NCBI GenBank assembly: GCA_020912385.1
Contig: CP087209.1
Location: forward strand, 1,240,001-1,304,000
Direction: 5' to 3'
Length of the DNA stretch: 64,000 nt
DNA from: Neofusicoccum parvum
Lineage: Eukaryota; Ascomycota; Dothideomycetes; Botryosphaeriales; Botryosphaeriaceae
In this document: one piece after another, positions 45,803 to 54,460 of the stretch
How positions within the stretch are numbered: the first letter of the stretch is position 1
How the letters are laid out: every line of letters starts with the position of its first letter
Notes under the pieces: model-generated
Told to the model about the DNA's origin: nothing
What the model saw: only the letters and a program-made list of their open reading frames with translations
Databases searched by the model: none
Made by a program: the position numbers and the translations under genes

Positions 45803-47474
45803 ATGCCGCTCCTCGACCTGCGGGACCTGCTCCAGTTCCCCGGCGGCGACAATGCGACCGACACCGTCATCAACGGCGTGCACTTCAATCTCACCGCCCT
45901 CGAGCATTTCAACTATACCATATACGACAATGGGACCATCTCGAACCGATCAAAATGCTATCTGATCTTCGACCACTACCAGCCCGTCATGATGTTCAAC
46001 GGCAGCTGGATCAACGGCACGTCATGCTACGTTCCCTACTATGGAATCCATACGCGAGGCGCAGTCGGCATTGGATTTGCTGTCCTTTTTGGGTTCAGCA
46101 TCATGTTTACTCTCATAAACCTCCGGAAGCACGGAAGGCTGTTTGTCCGTGAGGACAAGAGGTTCCGAGTCATAGGCAGGAGGTGGCAGTGGTACTGGAT
46201 GTGCTTCGTTGCTGCATGCGGCATGATTAGCACCATCACCGGCGTCGATGTTGACCGCAATTATCTGCAAAGCATTCCAATCATCCTGCAAAGCTTCTTC
46301 TTCACCCTGATGCTCCCAGGCACCTTGGCCATGGTCTGGGAGGCAGTGAGGCATTGGTAAGCAGCGGCCAGTTACGTCCAGGGTGGATCGTCTCTAACGT
46401 GCACAGGGGTTCATGGCAAGAGAGACAGATATGTGACCAAGATCCGTACCTGCTGCCCCAGGATGACAGGCGCGGCAAATTTGAATTCTACATTCCTCTG
46501 GTCTTTTACCTTTTTGCTTGGCTCGTATGTTCAACCCCCAGAAATAAGCGATCAGGACAGACTAACAGAACCAGAGCTTCTTCATGGAGATTCCACGGTC
46601 TTGGACCAAGCTTCAATATCAGCGATCACCCTGGCAGCAAGCGCATTACGCCGAGCCAACAGCAACCGATGCGCGCTTTAAAGCCGGTGCCATCCTGTCC
46701 GTGCTAGCTTGGATCGTCATAGTAGTGTCCCTCCACCATTCACTACACCACTACCGTCCGAGGCCTGCCAGTGGTGGCATAATGCTGAGGATCAATAGTT
46801 TCTGCACGTATTGTCCGACCAAGCTCTTTCTTGCCTTGATCATACTTGCGGTTCGATTGGCCTACGCTCTTGCCTCCGCATGGGTCTGGGAGATCAGCTT
46901 GCTCAAGTATGACGTTCAGCCTGGCTGGCCTTACGGACTTGGATACGGGACGACATTTCTCCTGCTGGTCCTGTTCAACGTTTTCGGGTACATCGATGAG
47001 AACGAGGATAAATTGATCCTTGAACAGAGGAGACAGCGAGGACAAGCTGCAGATGCGGAACTCGGAATCACCAAGAAGCCGTCTTGGTGGAGCAAGGCGC
47101 AGGGTGATTTGCATCTGACGGCAGACCAGCGTCTACGAGCTCTTGCGTCCCAAGGCCCTGGTGGAGATCAACCACCTCTGAGTGCCAGCGTAGAACTCAC
47201 GGACATGAGGGGCAATCCACCATCTTACTTCGAAGCGCCTGGCTCCGGGGGTCAGATCCGCAACCGCAGTCGCCAAAGGACGGATAATGCACCAGAGAAC
47301 CCATTCCGCGACCCTAGTGTGCCGCACGATGGCGAGAGGCGTGACATCCGGAGAGCCGACAGCGACGATAATGCGAGCACGATGACTGGTGCCACTGAGC
47401 GCACAGGAATGACCGGCGAAACCCTCGCGGAGAATTATCCACCGCAGAGGGTGCGCAGCATGCTGGATGTTTGA
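45803..47474 (+). CDS. DUF2434 multi-pass membrane protein
   Basis: Predicted 523-residue protein from exons 45803-46356, 46407-46524 and 46575-47474. The first ATG is at 45803; upstream frame has only a GTG. The N-terminal ~80 residues are predicted lumenal or extracellular and hold seven N-glycosylation sequons (Asn17, 29, 37, 43, 48, 66, 71). About seven hydrophobic segments follow, beginning AVGIGFAVLFGFSIMFTLI and including GAILSVLAWIVIVVSL and LGYGTTFLLLVLFNVFGYI. A cytosolic tail of about 190 residues is rich in Arg, Asp, Pro and Ser. The family is restricted to fungi and has no assigned function; a receptor- or scaffold-like membrane role is only a guess from topology. Confidence 0.87.
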
Positions 47475-48221
47475 TCTTTCATTTTCTTGTAATTCGGCTT
47501 CGGGTGCGTATTCTGGGACTCGGGTTAGGGGTATCTGGACGACTGGCATGACTTGGTACGGGAATAATGGACATGGACGAGGTCACGACACAGCCACGCG
47601 TTCGCTACTATGACGGCGGCGAAATATTTAGTTTTAGTCGGAGAAATGAACCCTGAGCAGGTGGCATGATAATCTCCACTCGTTAACATTTCTGGACACC
47701 CTTGGCCATCAAGAAACCTCATTTCTCTTGGCATCAGACTCCTACAATTTGGAATTGGAGCGCTCTGACCACGACTCTCGAGTCAGGCTCGCGTCGAGTT
47801 GAACTATCTAGGTGATCCCAGGCTAACCGAAGAGCATCGACAAATCTTGACCTGCAGTTCTTTCTAGGCTCTGTGCTCTGTCAGCAGACCGTCGTGGTGA
47901 CGAAGAGCATCCGTATCGATAAGAGCATTGGGACCAGTTCTTGTTCTTGTAGTGAAGGTAAAACTACTCAGAGATCGGCATTTTCGGCACGTTCGGCAGC
48001 TGCCGCAGAGAGAGCTCCAGTCCAGCCTATCAGACGCGGCCAAAATAATATGCTCGGCGCAAAAGGGCAGAGCGAGCCACGCTTCTGGACTGAGATAACG
48101 CGACTGCCCCTCAACCCCTCCAAAATTTTCCCGCCAGCTCGTCGCAGCCATCTCGCCGTCGCTCCCCAACGCAGCCCAGCGCATCTCCTCCACGCTCTCG
48201 CCCGCCCTCCCCGGCACCACC
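47475..48221. other. Intergenic region upstream of the DUF4202 gene
   Basis: Contains TATCGATA (47914-47921) and an RRPE-like AAAATTTT (48122-48129) before the DUF4202 start. No gene seen. Confidence 0.5.
47914..47921. promoter_or_regulatory. TATCGATA palindrome upstream of DUF4202 gene
   Basis: The 8-bp core of the TTATCGATAA motif, 301 bp before the start codon. One chance hit per 64 kb is expected for this 8-mer, so it counts only together with the two 10-bp copies upstream of ESF2 and between ATP25 and NMD3. Confidence 0.3.
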
Positions 48222-48806
48222 ATGGCCACACCCTACGACCGCGCCCTCGCGGCCATCGACGCCGCGCACGCCCTCGACCCGAAGACCGTCACCGTCGACG
48301 GCGCGCCCGTGCCGTACGAGCTGCACTACGCCAACAAGATGACCTCGTACCTGACGAAGCGCGCGCCGGCGGCGTCGGAGCCGCTGCGGCTGGCGATCCG
48401 CGCGCAGCACTTCCGGCGGTGGGAGGTGCCGCGCGACAGCTACCCGATGACGCGGGTCGGGTACCACGCGTGGCGGAACGCGCTCAAGAAGCGGCAGGCC
48501 GAGCTGGCGCGCGCCATCTGCGTCGAGGCCGGCTACGGCGCGGCCGACGCGGAGCGCGTGGCGGCGCTGGTGCGCAAGGAGGACCTGAAGAGCGACGCCG
48601 AGACGCAGGTGCTGGAGGACGTGGCGTGCCTGGTCTTCCTGGACGACCAGTTCGAGGAGTTCGAGAAGAGCTACGACGAGGCCAAGATCATCGCCATCCT
48701 CCAGAAGACGTGGGGCAAGATGAGCGACGAGGGGCACAGCCTGGCGCTGCAGATTCCGATGGGCGATCGTCCGAAGGAGCTGGTGCAGAAGGCGCTGGCG
48801 GGGTGA
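48222..48806 (+). CDS. DUF4202 protein (PF13875-type), function unknown
   Basis: Intronless, 194 residues, very GC-rich. The start MATPYDRALAAIDAAHALDP fits the family, and the core motifs are clear: AIRAQHFRRWEVPRDSYPMT with an HxxRW element, GYHAWRNALKKRQ, LVRKEDLKSDAETQVLEDVA, and a C-terminal LQKTWGKMSDEGH. The all-helical pattern with conserved His, Asp and Glu pairs (QHFRRW; EDVACLVFLD) resembles HD-type metal hydrolases, but that is my inference. The family is common in proteobacteria and in fungi and is sometimes mislabelled glutamyl-tRNA synthetase. No signal or membrane segment. Upstream motifs are shared with neighbouring ribosome-biogenesis genes. Confidence 0.9.
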   Translation: MATPYDRALAAIDAAHALDPKTVTVDGAPVPYELHYANKMTSYLTKRAPAASEPLRLAIRAQHFRRWEVPRDSYPMTRVGYHAWRNALKKRQAELARAICVEAGYGAADAERVAALVRKEDLKSDAETQVLEDVACLVFLDDQFEEFEKSYDEAKIIAILQKTWGKMSDEGHSLALQIPMGDRPKELVQKALAG

Positions 48807-49520
48807 TGGCCTCGGCGTCGCCGAGCTGCGAGACGCCACGCCTGTGGGGAGCACCGCCCTCGAGGCTACACTATTCTCCGACCCGTTGGTTGTTTCCGGG
48901 TTCGGTGTTGCGCCACTGAGCGGTTCAGAGACGATTGATCCTTCGCACGTTTGCCTCCAGTTTCACGTGGGATTCCTGCGATCCCGTCCCGGCGCCGTAC
49001 CAGTTTGTGTGGTCGATGATATCAGCAAAACGCGCTACCTCGGAATCATCCGCAATTCCCCGGCCTAGAGGGAGACGGCTCAACCAGCGTTCGTTGGCGT
49101 TCAGGTGGAGGAACGGCCTATAGACGGGAGTGGCTTCCCCGCGGCCTCCTCTAGACCTCATGAAACTAAATCCATAACACGGCAACTAAAAGTTCGATCT
49201 AAGATAAGGTTCTAAAGCAAGGGAGAGATCCATCATTGCTCACAGAAAACAAAAACAATCCGCAAGAGTTGCAAGTTCACAGTTGAACGTCGCCAAGCTG
49301 CGGCTGGGATAATGCAGCAGTAAAGAGCAAGCGGGGCAGCGCAGGCTAAAAGCCTTCTCAATCCTCTCCACTCAAGAATGAATTAAATGTTGCTACCTCT
49401 AGCTCAAATCAATCAAGTTCAAATCACCACACACTGTCTCTCCAAGCAAAGCGAAAACAAAAGAAAAAATTGCTCATCCACTAGGCGCTCCCGCACCTCC
49501 ACATCCGGCCCATCACCACC
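48807..49520. other. Intergenic region, DUF4202 gene to hydrolase remnant
   Basis: A less GC-rich stretch (about 49150-49450) leads to the remnant. No gene recognised. Confidence 0.5.
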
Positions 49521-50510
49521 ATGGTCTGGCCACCCTTCTGGCGCCTCCCCTGGACCCCCTCCCCCCAACCCTCCTCCCCACCGCCCCTCCCCACCGGCAT
49601 CACCCACACCCTCATCCCCACCCCGGCCGGCCCCCTCAAACTCCTACGAGGTCGGTTCGGATAGTGTTGCAACACGTGGGCAGTTGAAGTATTCATCCAG
49701 ACTGGATTGACATTCCTCTCAATGCACATTTGGGTCGGGATGAATGCTTCAGCTGCCCACGTGTTGCAATACTATCCGAAACGACCTCGTATCCGCCCTC
49801 CCGACCAGCCCATCTTCAACCCCCTCCTCCCGTCCGCACATCCTTGTCGTTGCCTTCGGGCCCGCGGAGAGAGACGGCGGTTTCGACTGGGAGAGGCGTG
49901 TGGGATGGTCCGGGGCGGAAATGATGAGTTGAGGCTGGGATTCTGATTCCTTGCTTCCTGCAGAATCGGCGTCTACTGGAACTGGTTCAAGCACGACCCT
50001 CTCTTCCTCGTCCGTGTCGTTTTTCATCTCGGGCACCCTCTCTCTCCGCTCTCGTCTCTCGGCCTCCTCAAGGGCGCATTTTTCAGTCCGGCCGTGCCGG
50101 ACAGCCAGGTCGAGGAGTTTCAGCGGACATGCTTGACGGGGTATGAAAGTTTGGTGTGGCCGAATCAGATGATGAGGAGGCTCGTCGAGTCGAAAAATGT
50201 GCTGAGGAATCTGGTTGGTTGGAGGAACGGCGGTCAGAATGTTCTTGTCGTAGCCGGGAAAAGGGATAAGCTTACGGAGACGAGGTTGATGGAAGAATTG
50301 GTGGCGGAGTACCGAGGCGCGTATGGAGATTTGGTGAGGGAGAAGAAAGTGGATGGCGTTGAGGGTGAGGTGAGGGAGCTAGGAGCGGGAAAGCATACGG
50401 CAGGACATGGAGTGAGATACGTCGAATTTGATGCGGCACATCATCTGCAGAACGACATCGGCTGGGAGGAAGGCGCGGACAGACTAGCGGAATTTTGGGC
50501 GCAATTGTGA
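49521..50510 (+). pseudogene. Broken alpha/beta hydrolase gene interrupted by a MITE-like element
   Basis: The 5' end encodes a typical start of a mould alpha/beta hydrolase family (MVWPPFWRLPWTPS, then LIPTPAGPLKLL, 42 codons). The frame is then cut at 49647 by the inverted-repeat element. Past the element it resumes as SALPTSPSSTPSSRPHILVV but runs to a stop near 49932. From about 49963 a normal C-terminal half resumes (GVYWNWFKHDPLFLVRVVFH, AGKRDKL, EFDAAHHLQNDIGW) with the late acid/His region and a proper stop. The 120-150 residues that should carry the GHSxGG nucleophile are absent. I therefore call it a pseudogene with an insertion and loss of the catalytic core. A short product from the 3' half (start 50094) cannot be excluded. 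Confidence 0.75.
49645..49791. mobile_element. MITE-like element with 52-bp terminal inverted repeats and TA flanks
   Basis: The span 49645-49791 has arms 49645-49698 and 49738-49791 that are inverted copies matching at 50 of 54 positions around a 39-bp spacer. Both ends are TA. Taking TA as the target duplication, the element proper is 49647-49789 (143 bp, 52-bp repeats beginning CGAGGTCG), the form of Tc1/mariner-derived MITEs. Discounting the element and one TA lets the host reading frame run on without shift. Each arm contains CACGTG. Three of four arm differences are transitions, two of them CpA-to-TpA as RIP would cause. No second copy was noticed in the window. Confidence 0.75.
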
Positions 50511-50682
50511 AGACGTGGACTCCACAAATTCTTCTCGTATCTTATTCCAGCACAGCCAATTCGGTAATTTAGACTTTTTCTTGCCACGAAATCAATTGGA
50601 TATCTTGATAACTTCCATTATGCAAATGCTAAATCTTGTCGATGCGCCTACACTTTTTGGATCCCGCAACATGCGCGAACTT

Positions 50683-51696
50683 CTAGAAGATTTTCGACAG
50701 CACTCTCTTCACTTCCTCCGGTTGTTCCGGCACATCCCTTGTCTTCTTCGACTTGACCTCCGCCTGCTTAAATTGCCTCCTGATGTCCCTCTCGCTCGGT
50801 GGTGCAGCAACATTTCCCTGCCCCTCCTTTGTCGTGCTCTTGCTCTTCTTCTTCGCCGCCATCCCCTCCAGCATCTTCGCCCTCTCCACATTTTGAAGAA
50901 ACTCCTTGTTCTCGCGCGTGCTCCTCGCAATCTCAGCCCTCATCCTGCTCGCGCGCTCGGCATTCTCATTCGCGATCTGCTCCGTCAAGTGGTGCCACTT
51001 GAAGCCGGTCAGGTACCGCATATTCCACACGTCGTCGTAGTAGTACCCGCCCTTCTTCCCGCCGACGATGCGCGCGTTCAGCAGCTCGACGCACTGCTTC
51101 GCGTCCTTCTTGTCGACGAACTCGACCCAGCCGTCGACAAAGCTCTTCTTCTTGTTGCCGCCCGAGGCCTTGCGCCGCTTGTGCACGGCCGGGTCCTCGG
51201 GCGTCAGGAACACGCGGCCGACCTGCCCGTGCTGGCCGAGCAGCGACTTGACGGCCGCGGGCTTCATGAACGGCGGGATGCGCGAGAGGTAGACGACGCC
51301 CGTCTTCTTGACCGCCTTGGCCGCCTTCTCGAGCTTCTTCTTGCTGAGCGGCTTCTTCGGTGCCGGCGCGGGCCTGAGGGGGTGGTCGTTGCCGTCTTCG
51401 TCGTCGTGCTCGTCGTCATGGGCGGCCCCCGAGCCCGCTTCGTCGTCGGCCGGGGGTGTTGCTGTCTGCGGCGCCTTGGCGGCTTCTTTGCGCAGCAGCG
51501 AGGGGTCGAAGTCGTCGTCGTCGTCGTCTGCTACGGATTCGGCGTCGGATTCGTCGTCGACTTTGCGCCGCTTGGATGCGCGGCCGGCGAGCGCGCGGCC
51601 CTTGCTCTGCCCCTCAGCCTCAGAGTCGTAGCCAGCTTCCTCATCGTCGCTCGCGTCGCCGGTTTCGAGCCAGTCGTTTCTCTTGCGGGTAGACAT
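50683..51696 (-). CDS. ESF2: Pre-rRNA processing protein ESF2/ABT1
   Basis: Intronless, 337 residues. Esf2 is a nucleolar RNA-binding protein of the small-subunit processome that stimulates the helicase Dbp8. The first ~120 residues are acidic and basic low-complexity tracts (ESVADDDDDDFDPSLLRKE). An RRM-like domain runs from about 135 to 240: GVVYLSRIPPFMKPAAVKSL, VGRVFLTPED, GWVEFVDKKDAKQCVELLN and the hallmark YYYDDVWNMRYLTGFKWHHL. A Lys/Glu-rich helix ends the protein (ERDIRRQFKQ, VKRVLSKIF). The start at 51696 (MSTRKRNDWLETG) is preferred over an in-frame ATG 71 codons upstream, which would read through the promoter. A TTATCGATAA palindrome lies 83-92 bp upstream. Confidence 0.93.
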   Translation of the reverse strand: MSTRKRNDWLETGDASDDEEAGYDSEAEGQSKGRALAGRASKRRKVDDESDAESVADDDDDDFDPSLLRKEAAKAPQTATPPADDEAGSGAAHDDEHDDEDGNDHPLRPAPAPKKPLSKKKLEKAAKAVKKTGVVYLSRIPPFMKPAAVKSLLGQHGQVGRVFLTPEDPAVHKRRKASGGNKKKSFVDGWVEFVDKKDAKQCVELLNARIVGGKKGGYYYDDVWNMRYLTGFKWHHLTEQIANENAERASRMRAEIARSTRENKEFLQNVERAKMLEGMAAKKKSKSTTKEGQGNVAAPPSERDIRRQFKQAEVKSKKTRDVPEQPEEVKRVLSKIF

Positions 51697-51778
51697 GGTG
51701 TGGGGTGGTGTTCTGGCTGGCTGCGCGGCGTCGGAGAAGGCGATGCGGCATAGAAAATTGTCCGGGCATGAATTAAGG

Positions 51779-51788
51779 TTATCGATAA
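51779..51788. promoter_or_regulatory. TTATCGATAA palindrome upstream of ESF2
   Basis: Perfect 10-bp palindrome in the 218-bp gap between the ESF2 start and the ATP25 stop. An identical 10-mer occurs between ATP25 and NMD3; each copy has about a 6% chance of occurring anywhere in a random 64-kb sequence. Confidence 0.45.
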
Positions 51789-51914
51789 CGTCTCCGAAAG
51801 TGGCAGTCGATCGCTTCACGTTCACCAACGCAGGCTGCCGTGACGTGCAACCAGCTACTACGTATTCAAACCCCGCGCTGCTTCTCCTGTGCAACAATGT
51901 ACATCTCATCTACT

Positions 51915-54185
51915 CTACGCTCTAGGTATCATGCTCGTTCGAAATTGTCCCAGACTCACTTGGTCCGACAGCACTCTCTCGGACCTGCTTTCTTTATCCA
52001 TCTCTTCTTTTCGCAAGCTTTGCATGCATGCGTCCCAATGCTTCACCCATTCTCCTGCTCTGATACCCTTTTCCCAGTACTTGTCGACATCAGGTTCCAC
52101 CACCAGGAGACAACGCATGATCGCCTCTCTCACACCGCCCTCCAACTTAACTGGAGGGATTTCTTGGCCCATCTGAGCTAAACAATCGCGCAGCGCCTGG
52201 ATGCAATCGACTTGGTTGCCGGTGAAGGCAACGCCGTTGAGGGCGATCGCATACATCTGCGCAGATCGTGGAAGCATAGCCAAAGCAGTCGATCTCCACA
52301 CGTGCCACATCCCCTTCATGTCGCCTAGGATCGCGTAAGATTTGAGCAGGTGCGCATGGGTATCGCGTTTGAGGGGGACTGCCAGCATGTCTGTTTGGTG
52401 CAGAAGCTCGTGACGGACAGTCTGGTTGTAGGCTGCCCGCTTTTCCGCCATGACAGGATCAGCGTGTTGGGCATTCAAGTCGCTGTTGAGCATCGAGACC
52501 GAGTCGTGGAGCATGATGATGATGTCATCCGTAATAGTAGGATAAGAGTGGCCTTGCATGTCATATAGGAGAGCGAAGACAATTTGGTTTCGGCGTCTAG
52601 CTGTTGCCTCGTCGAATTCATGGGGGTGTTCGCGAGACAAGATGGCACGGAGTCCGGCAAGAAACATCCGTTCTGGGACACGTACACCAGCGATTTGCAT
52701 CTCCTGCAAAAGGTCCTTCAGTAAGAAGAGCGGATATCCGGGATGGTTTGTTGAAAGAGCGGTGAGATAGAGCTGCAACATAGCTTCATAATGGATAACG
52801 TCTGGAAATTCGGGGATGTAGCTGTAGAATTCCTCCAGAAAAGGCGTGAGGTCCTTGCGGCTTCGTCTAGGACCTTTCCCTAACGCTTCTAACCTTTCAT
52901 CCGTAGACATCTGATTCAGTTGTTCCAGCATATGGGCGAGACCAATGGCCTCGGAATGTTGGTCCGGTTTGGCTCGATCTCGAAGTTCAGAAGGGGCAAG
53001 CTTGTCAAACAGAGGCGCATCCGCACCCGACAGGGTGCTCATTGACGATCTCGAGGTCCTTGACCAGCTGTTAGCCCACGGGGTTTCCCTAGCTCTTGCA
53101 AGTGTCATTCTCGTACCGTGCCATGCCCTTGTAGTGTGATAAGCGCGAGCCTGTAATGGGGCCTGGGGGTTGCCGTCCTGCAGTTGTGACGAATGTTTGG
53201 CAACATTGCGGTCAGCAAATACTGCTCCGTTGGGGTTGGATGCCGCATCCTCGGTGTGTTTGGTGGCCTCTTCAGGGGACTGCGCCTCCTTCCTCCGTTT
53301 ATCGGTCTTCAACACACCGTTCCACAGCCCTTCAAGGTCAAGCTCCACCCGCTTCTCCTCAGTGAACATTTGAAGGACAATGCTCACACCCTCCGAATCT
53401 CCACCAAATCCAACGAAACTGTCTTTTTCGGGCACAGCCTCCGGGACCGAGTCAGCGGCTTTGATGGAGCCAACGTTAACGCAAATCCAACCAGTCCGAA
53501 TGCCGTCGTCAGCAGCAAGGCTGTTCTCCGACGCACCGGCGTTGGACAGTATTTTTGCCCTGCGTGCCCTGCGCCTCAGCCTCAGCTTCAACTCATTCCG
53601 GCCCAGCAGGCCATCAGCGTGAGGGTGTAGCTGGTAATTGCTCCGCAGCCATCGGCACAGCCTGTCAGCGGAAACATGAAGATGCTTTTCGCTGCGAGCT
53701 GTTCCGAAAAGCATGAGCAGGTTTGCGCCAAGCGCCGGCGGCGGGTCGAGATGTCGAAGATCGAGAAGCGTGAGGTCGTCGATGCCAAGGTCCACGGAGA
53801 CATACTGGAGAAACGGCTCGAGTATTGGGGGAGGGTGCTCTGGGAGAGCGGGTATGCGCTGCCTGTCGGCCAACGGATGTGCGGCGGCGTCGAGAGGCCG
53901 TTGAGGCGCATCGACCTTGAGATACCACGGCACCGATGCATCCTGTGCGGTTGAGGGGGGATTCGCGCCGGGGGTCAGTTCGTCCTCGGCCTCGACAGGC
54001 GCCTTGCGCGAACGGCTGTCGGACAGGCGCAATGGCGCGGTGGAGAAGGTCCTGGTGGCCGTGCGGGCGCGCGAGAGGCCGCTTGCGGAGGCGTCGAGGC
54101 CGGCCAGCGAGGCAAAGGATCTGAGAACACTCGTGCGGCAGGCATTGCAGCGGACGCCGGACGCGATAGCTCTGGAGGCAGCCAT
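51915..54185 (-). CDS. ATP25: ATPase synthesis protein 25, mitochondrial
   Basis: Intronless, 756 residues. In yeast Atp25 is cleaved into an N-terminal RsfS/Iojap-like ribosome-silencing-factor half and a C-terminal M domain that stabilises the ATP9 (OLI1) mRNA. Here a presequence (MAASRAIASGVRCNACRTSV, more Arg/Ser to ~50) is followed by the RsfS-like part at about 120-240: DLTLLDLRHLDPPPALGANL, ARSEKHLHVSADRLCRWLR, DGLLGRNELKLRLRRRARR and GWICVNVG. The C-terminal half from ~400 is helical and unremarkable apart from FLEEFYSYIPEFPDVIHYE. ATP25 genes are usually in the range 500-900 codons. It shares a 275-bp divergent region with NMD3 and ends 218 bp before the ESF2 start. Confidence 0.88.
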   Translation of the reverse strand: MAASRAIASGVRCNACRTSVLRSFASLAGLDASASGLSRARTATRTFSTAPLRLSDSRSRKAPVEAEDELTPGANPPSTAQDASVPWYLKVDAPQRPLDAAAHPLADRQRIPALPEHPPPILEPFLQYVSVDLGIDDLTLLDLRHLDPPPALGANLLMLFGTARSEKHLHVSADRLCRWLRSNYQLHPHADGLLGRNELKLRLRRRARRAKILSNAGASENSLAADDGIRTGWICVNVGSIKAADSVPEAVPEKDSFVGFGGDSEGVSIVLQMFTEEKRVELDLEGLWNGVLKTDKRRKEAQSPEEATKHTEDAASNPNGAVFADRNVAKHSSQLQDGNPQAPLQARAYHTTRAWHGTRMTLARARETPWANSWSRTSRSSMSTLSGADAPLFDKLAPSELRDRAKPDQHSEAIGLAHMLEQLNQMSTDERLEALGKGPRRSRKDLTPFLEEFYSYIPEFPDVIHYEAMLQLYLTALSTNHPGYPLFLLKDLLQEMQIAGVRVPERMFLAGLRAILSREHPHEFDEATARRRNQIVFALLYDMQGHSYPTITDDIIIMLHDSVSMLNSDLNAQHADPVMAEKRAAYNQTVRHELLHQTDMLAVPLKRDTHAHLLKSYAILGDMKGMWHVWRSTALAMLPRSAQMYAIALNGVAFTGNQVDCIQALRDCLAQMGQEIPPVKLEGGVREAIMRCLLVVEPDVDKYWEKGIRAGEWVKHWDACMQSLRKEEMDKESRSERVLSDQVSLGQFRTSMIPRA

Positions 54186-54288
54186 GGCGCTTTCTGGCGA
54201 GCGGAGGGATGCGGAGAGGAGCAGGACGCAGCAAAGAGGCGTTCTGGCGCCAAGAAGCGCGTGCCGCGGAGGCGACTGGAAAATAGCC

Positions 54289-54304
54289 GGCTTATCGATA
54301 AGCC
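54289..54304. promoter_or_regulatory. 16-bp perfect palindrome between ATP25 and NMD3
   Basis: GGCTTATCGATAAGCC contains the TTATCGATAA core at 54292-54301. It sits 104-119 bp from the ATP25 start and about 157-172 bp from the NMD3 start, in a short bidirectional promoter, so it could serve both. Confidence 0.5.
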
Positions 54305-54460
54305 TGTCTTTTCACCACTGACTCCGCCAGCCACTGCTGACAATTCCCAAAGTCTTTCGTGAGCGCGTGGGGCAAATCTTGCGACCGCCCAGCGCCCTCT
54401 TCTTGCCTCCTCACCTCCCTCTCTTTGCCGCTCTCGAGATACCCCATTGCCGCGCCCACC

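Noticed and set aside
50515..51753. 412-codon plus-strand open frame opposite ESF2
   Set aside because: Leu/Arg/Val-rich antisense of the ESF2 frame; ESF2 has recognisable RRM motifs.
51697..51909. 71-codon N-terminal extension of ESF2
   Set aside because: It would translate the promoter palindrome and does not resemble Esf2 N-termini.
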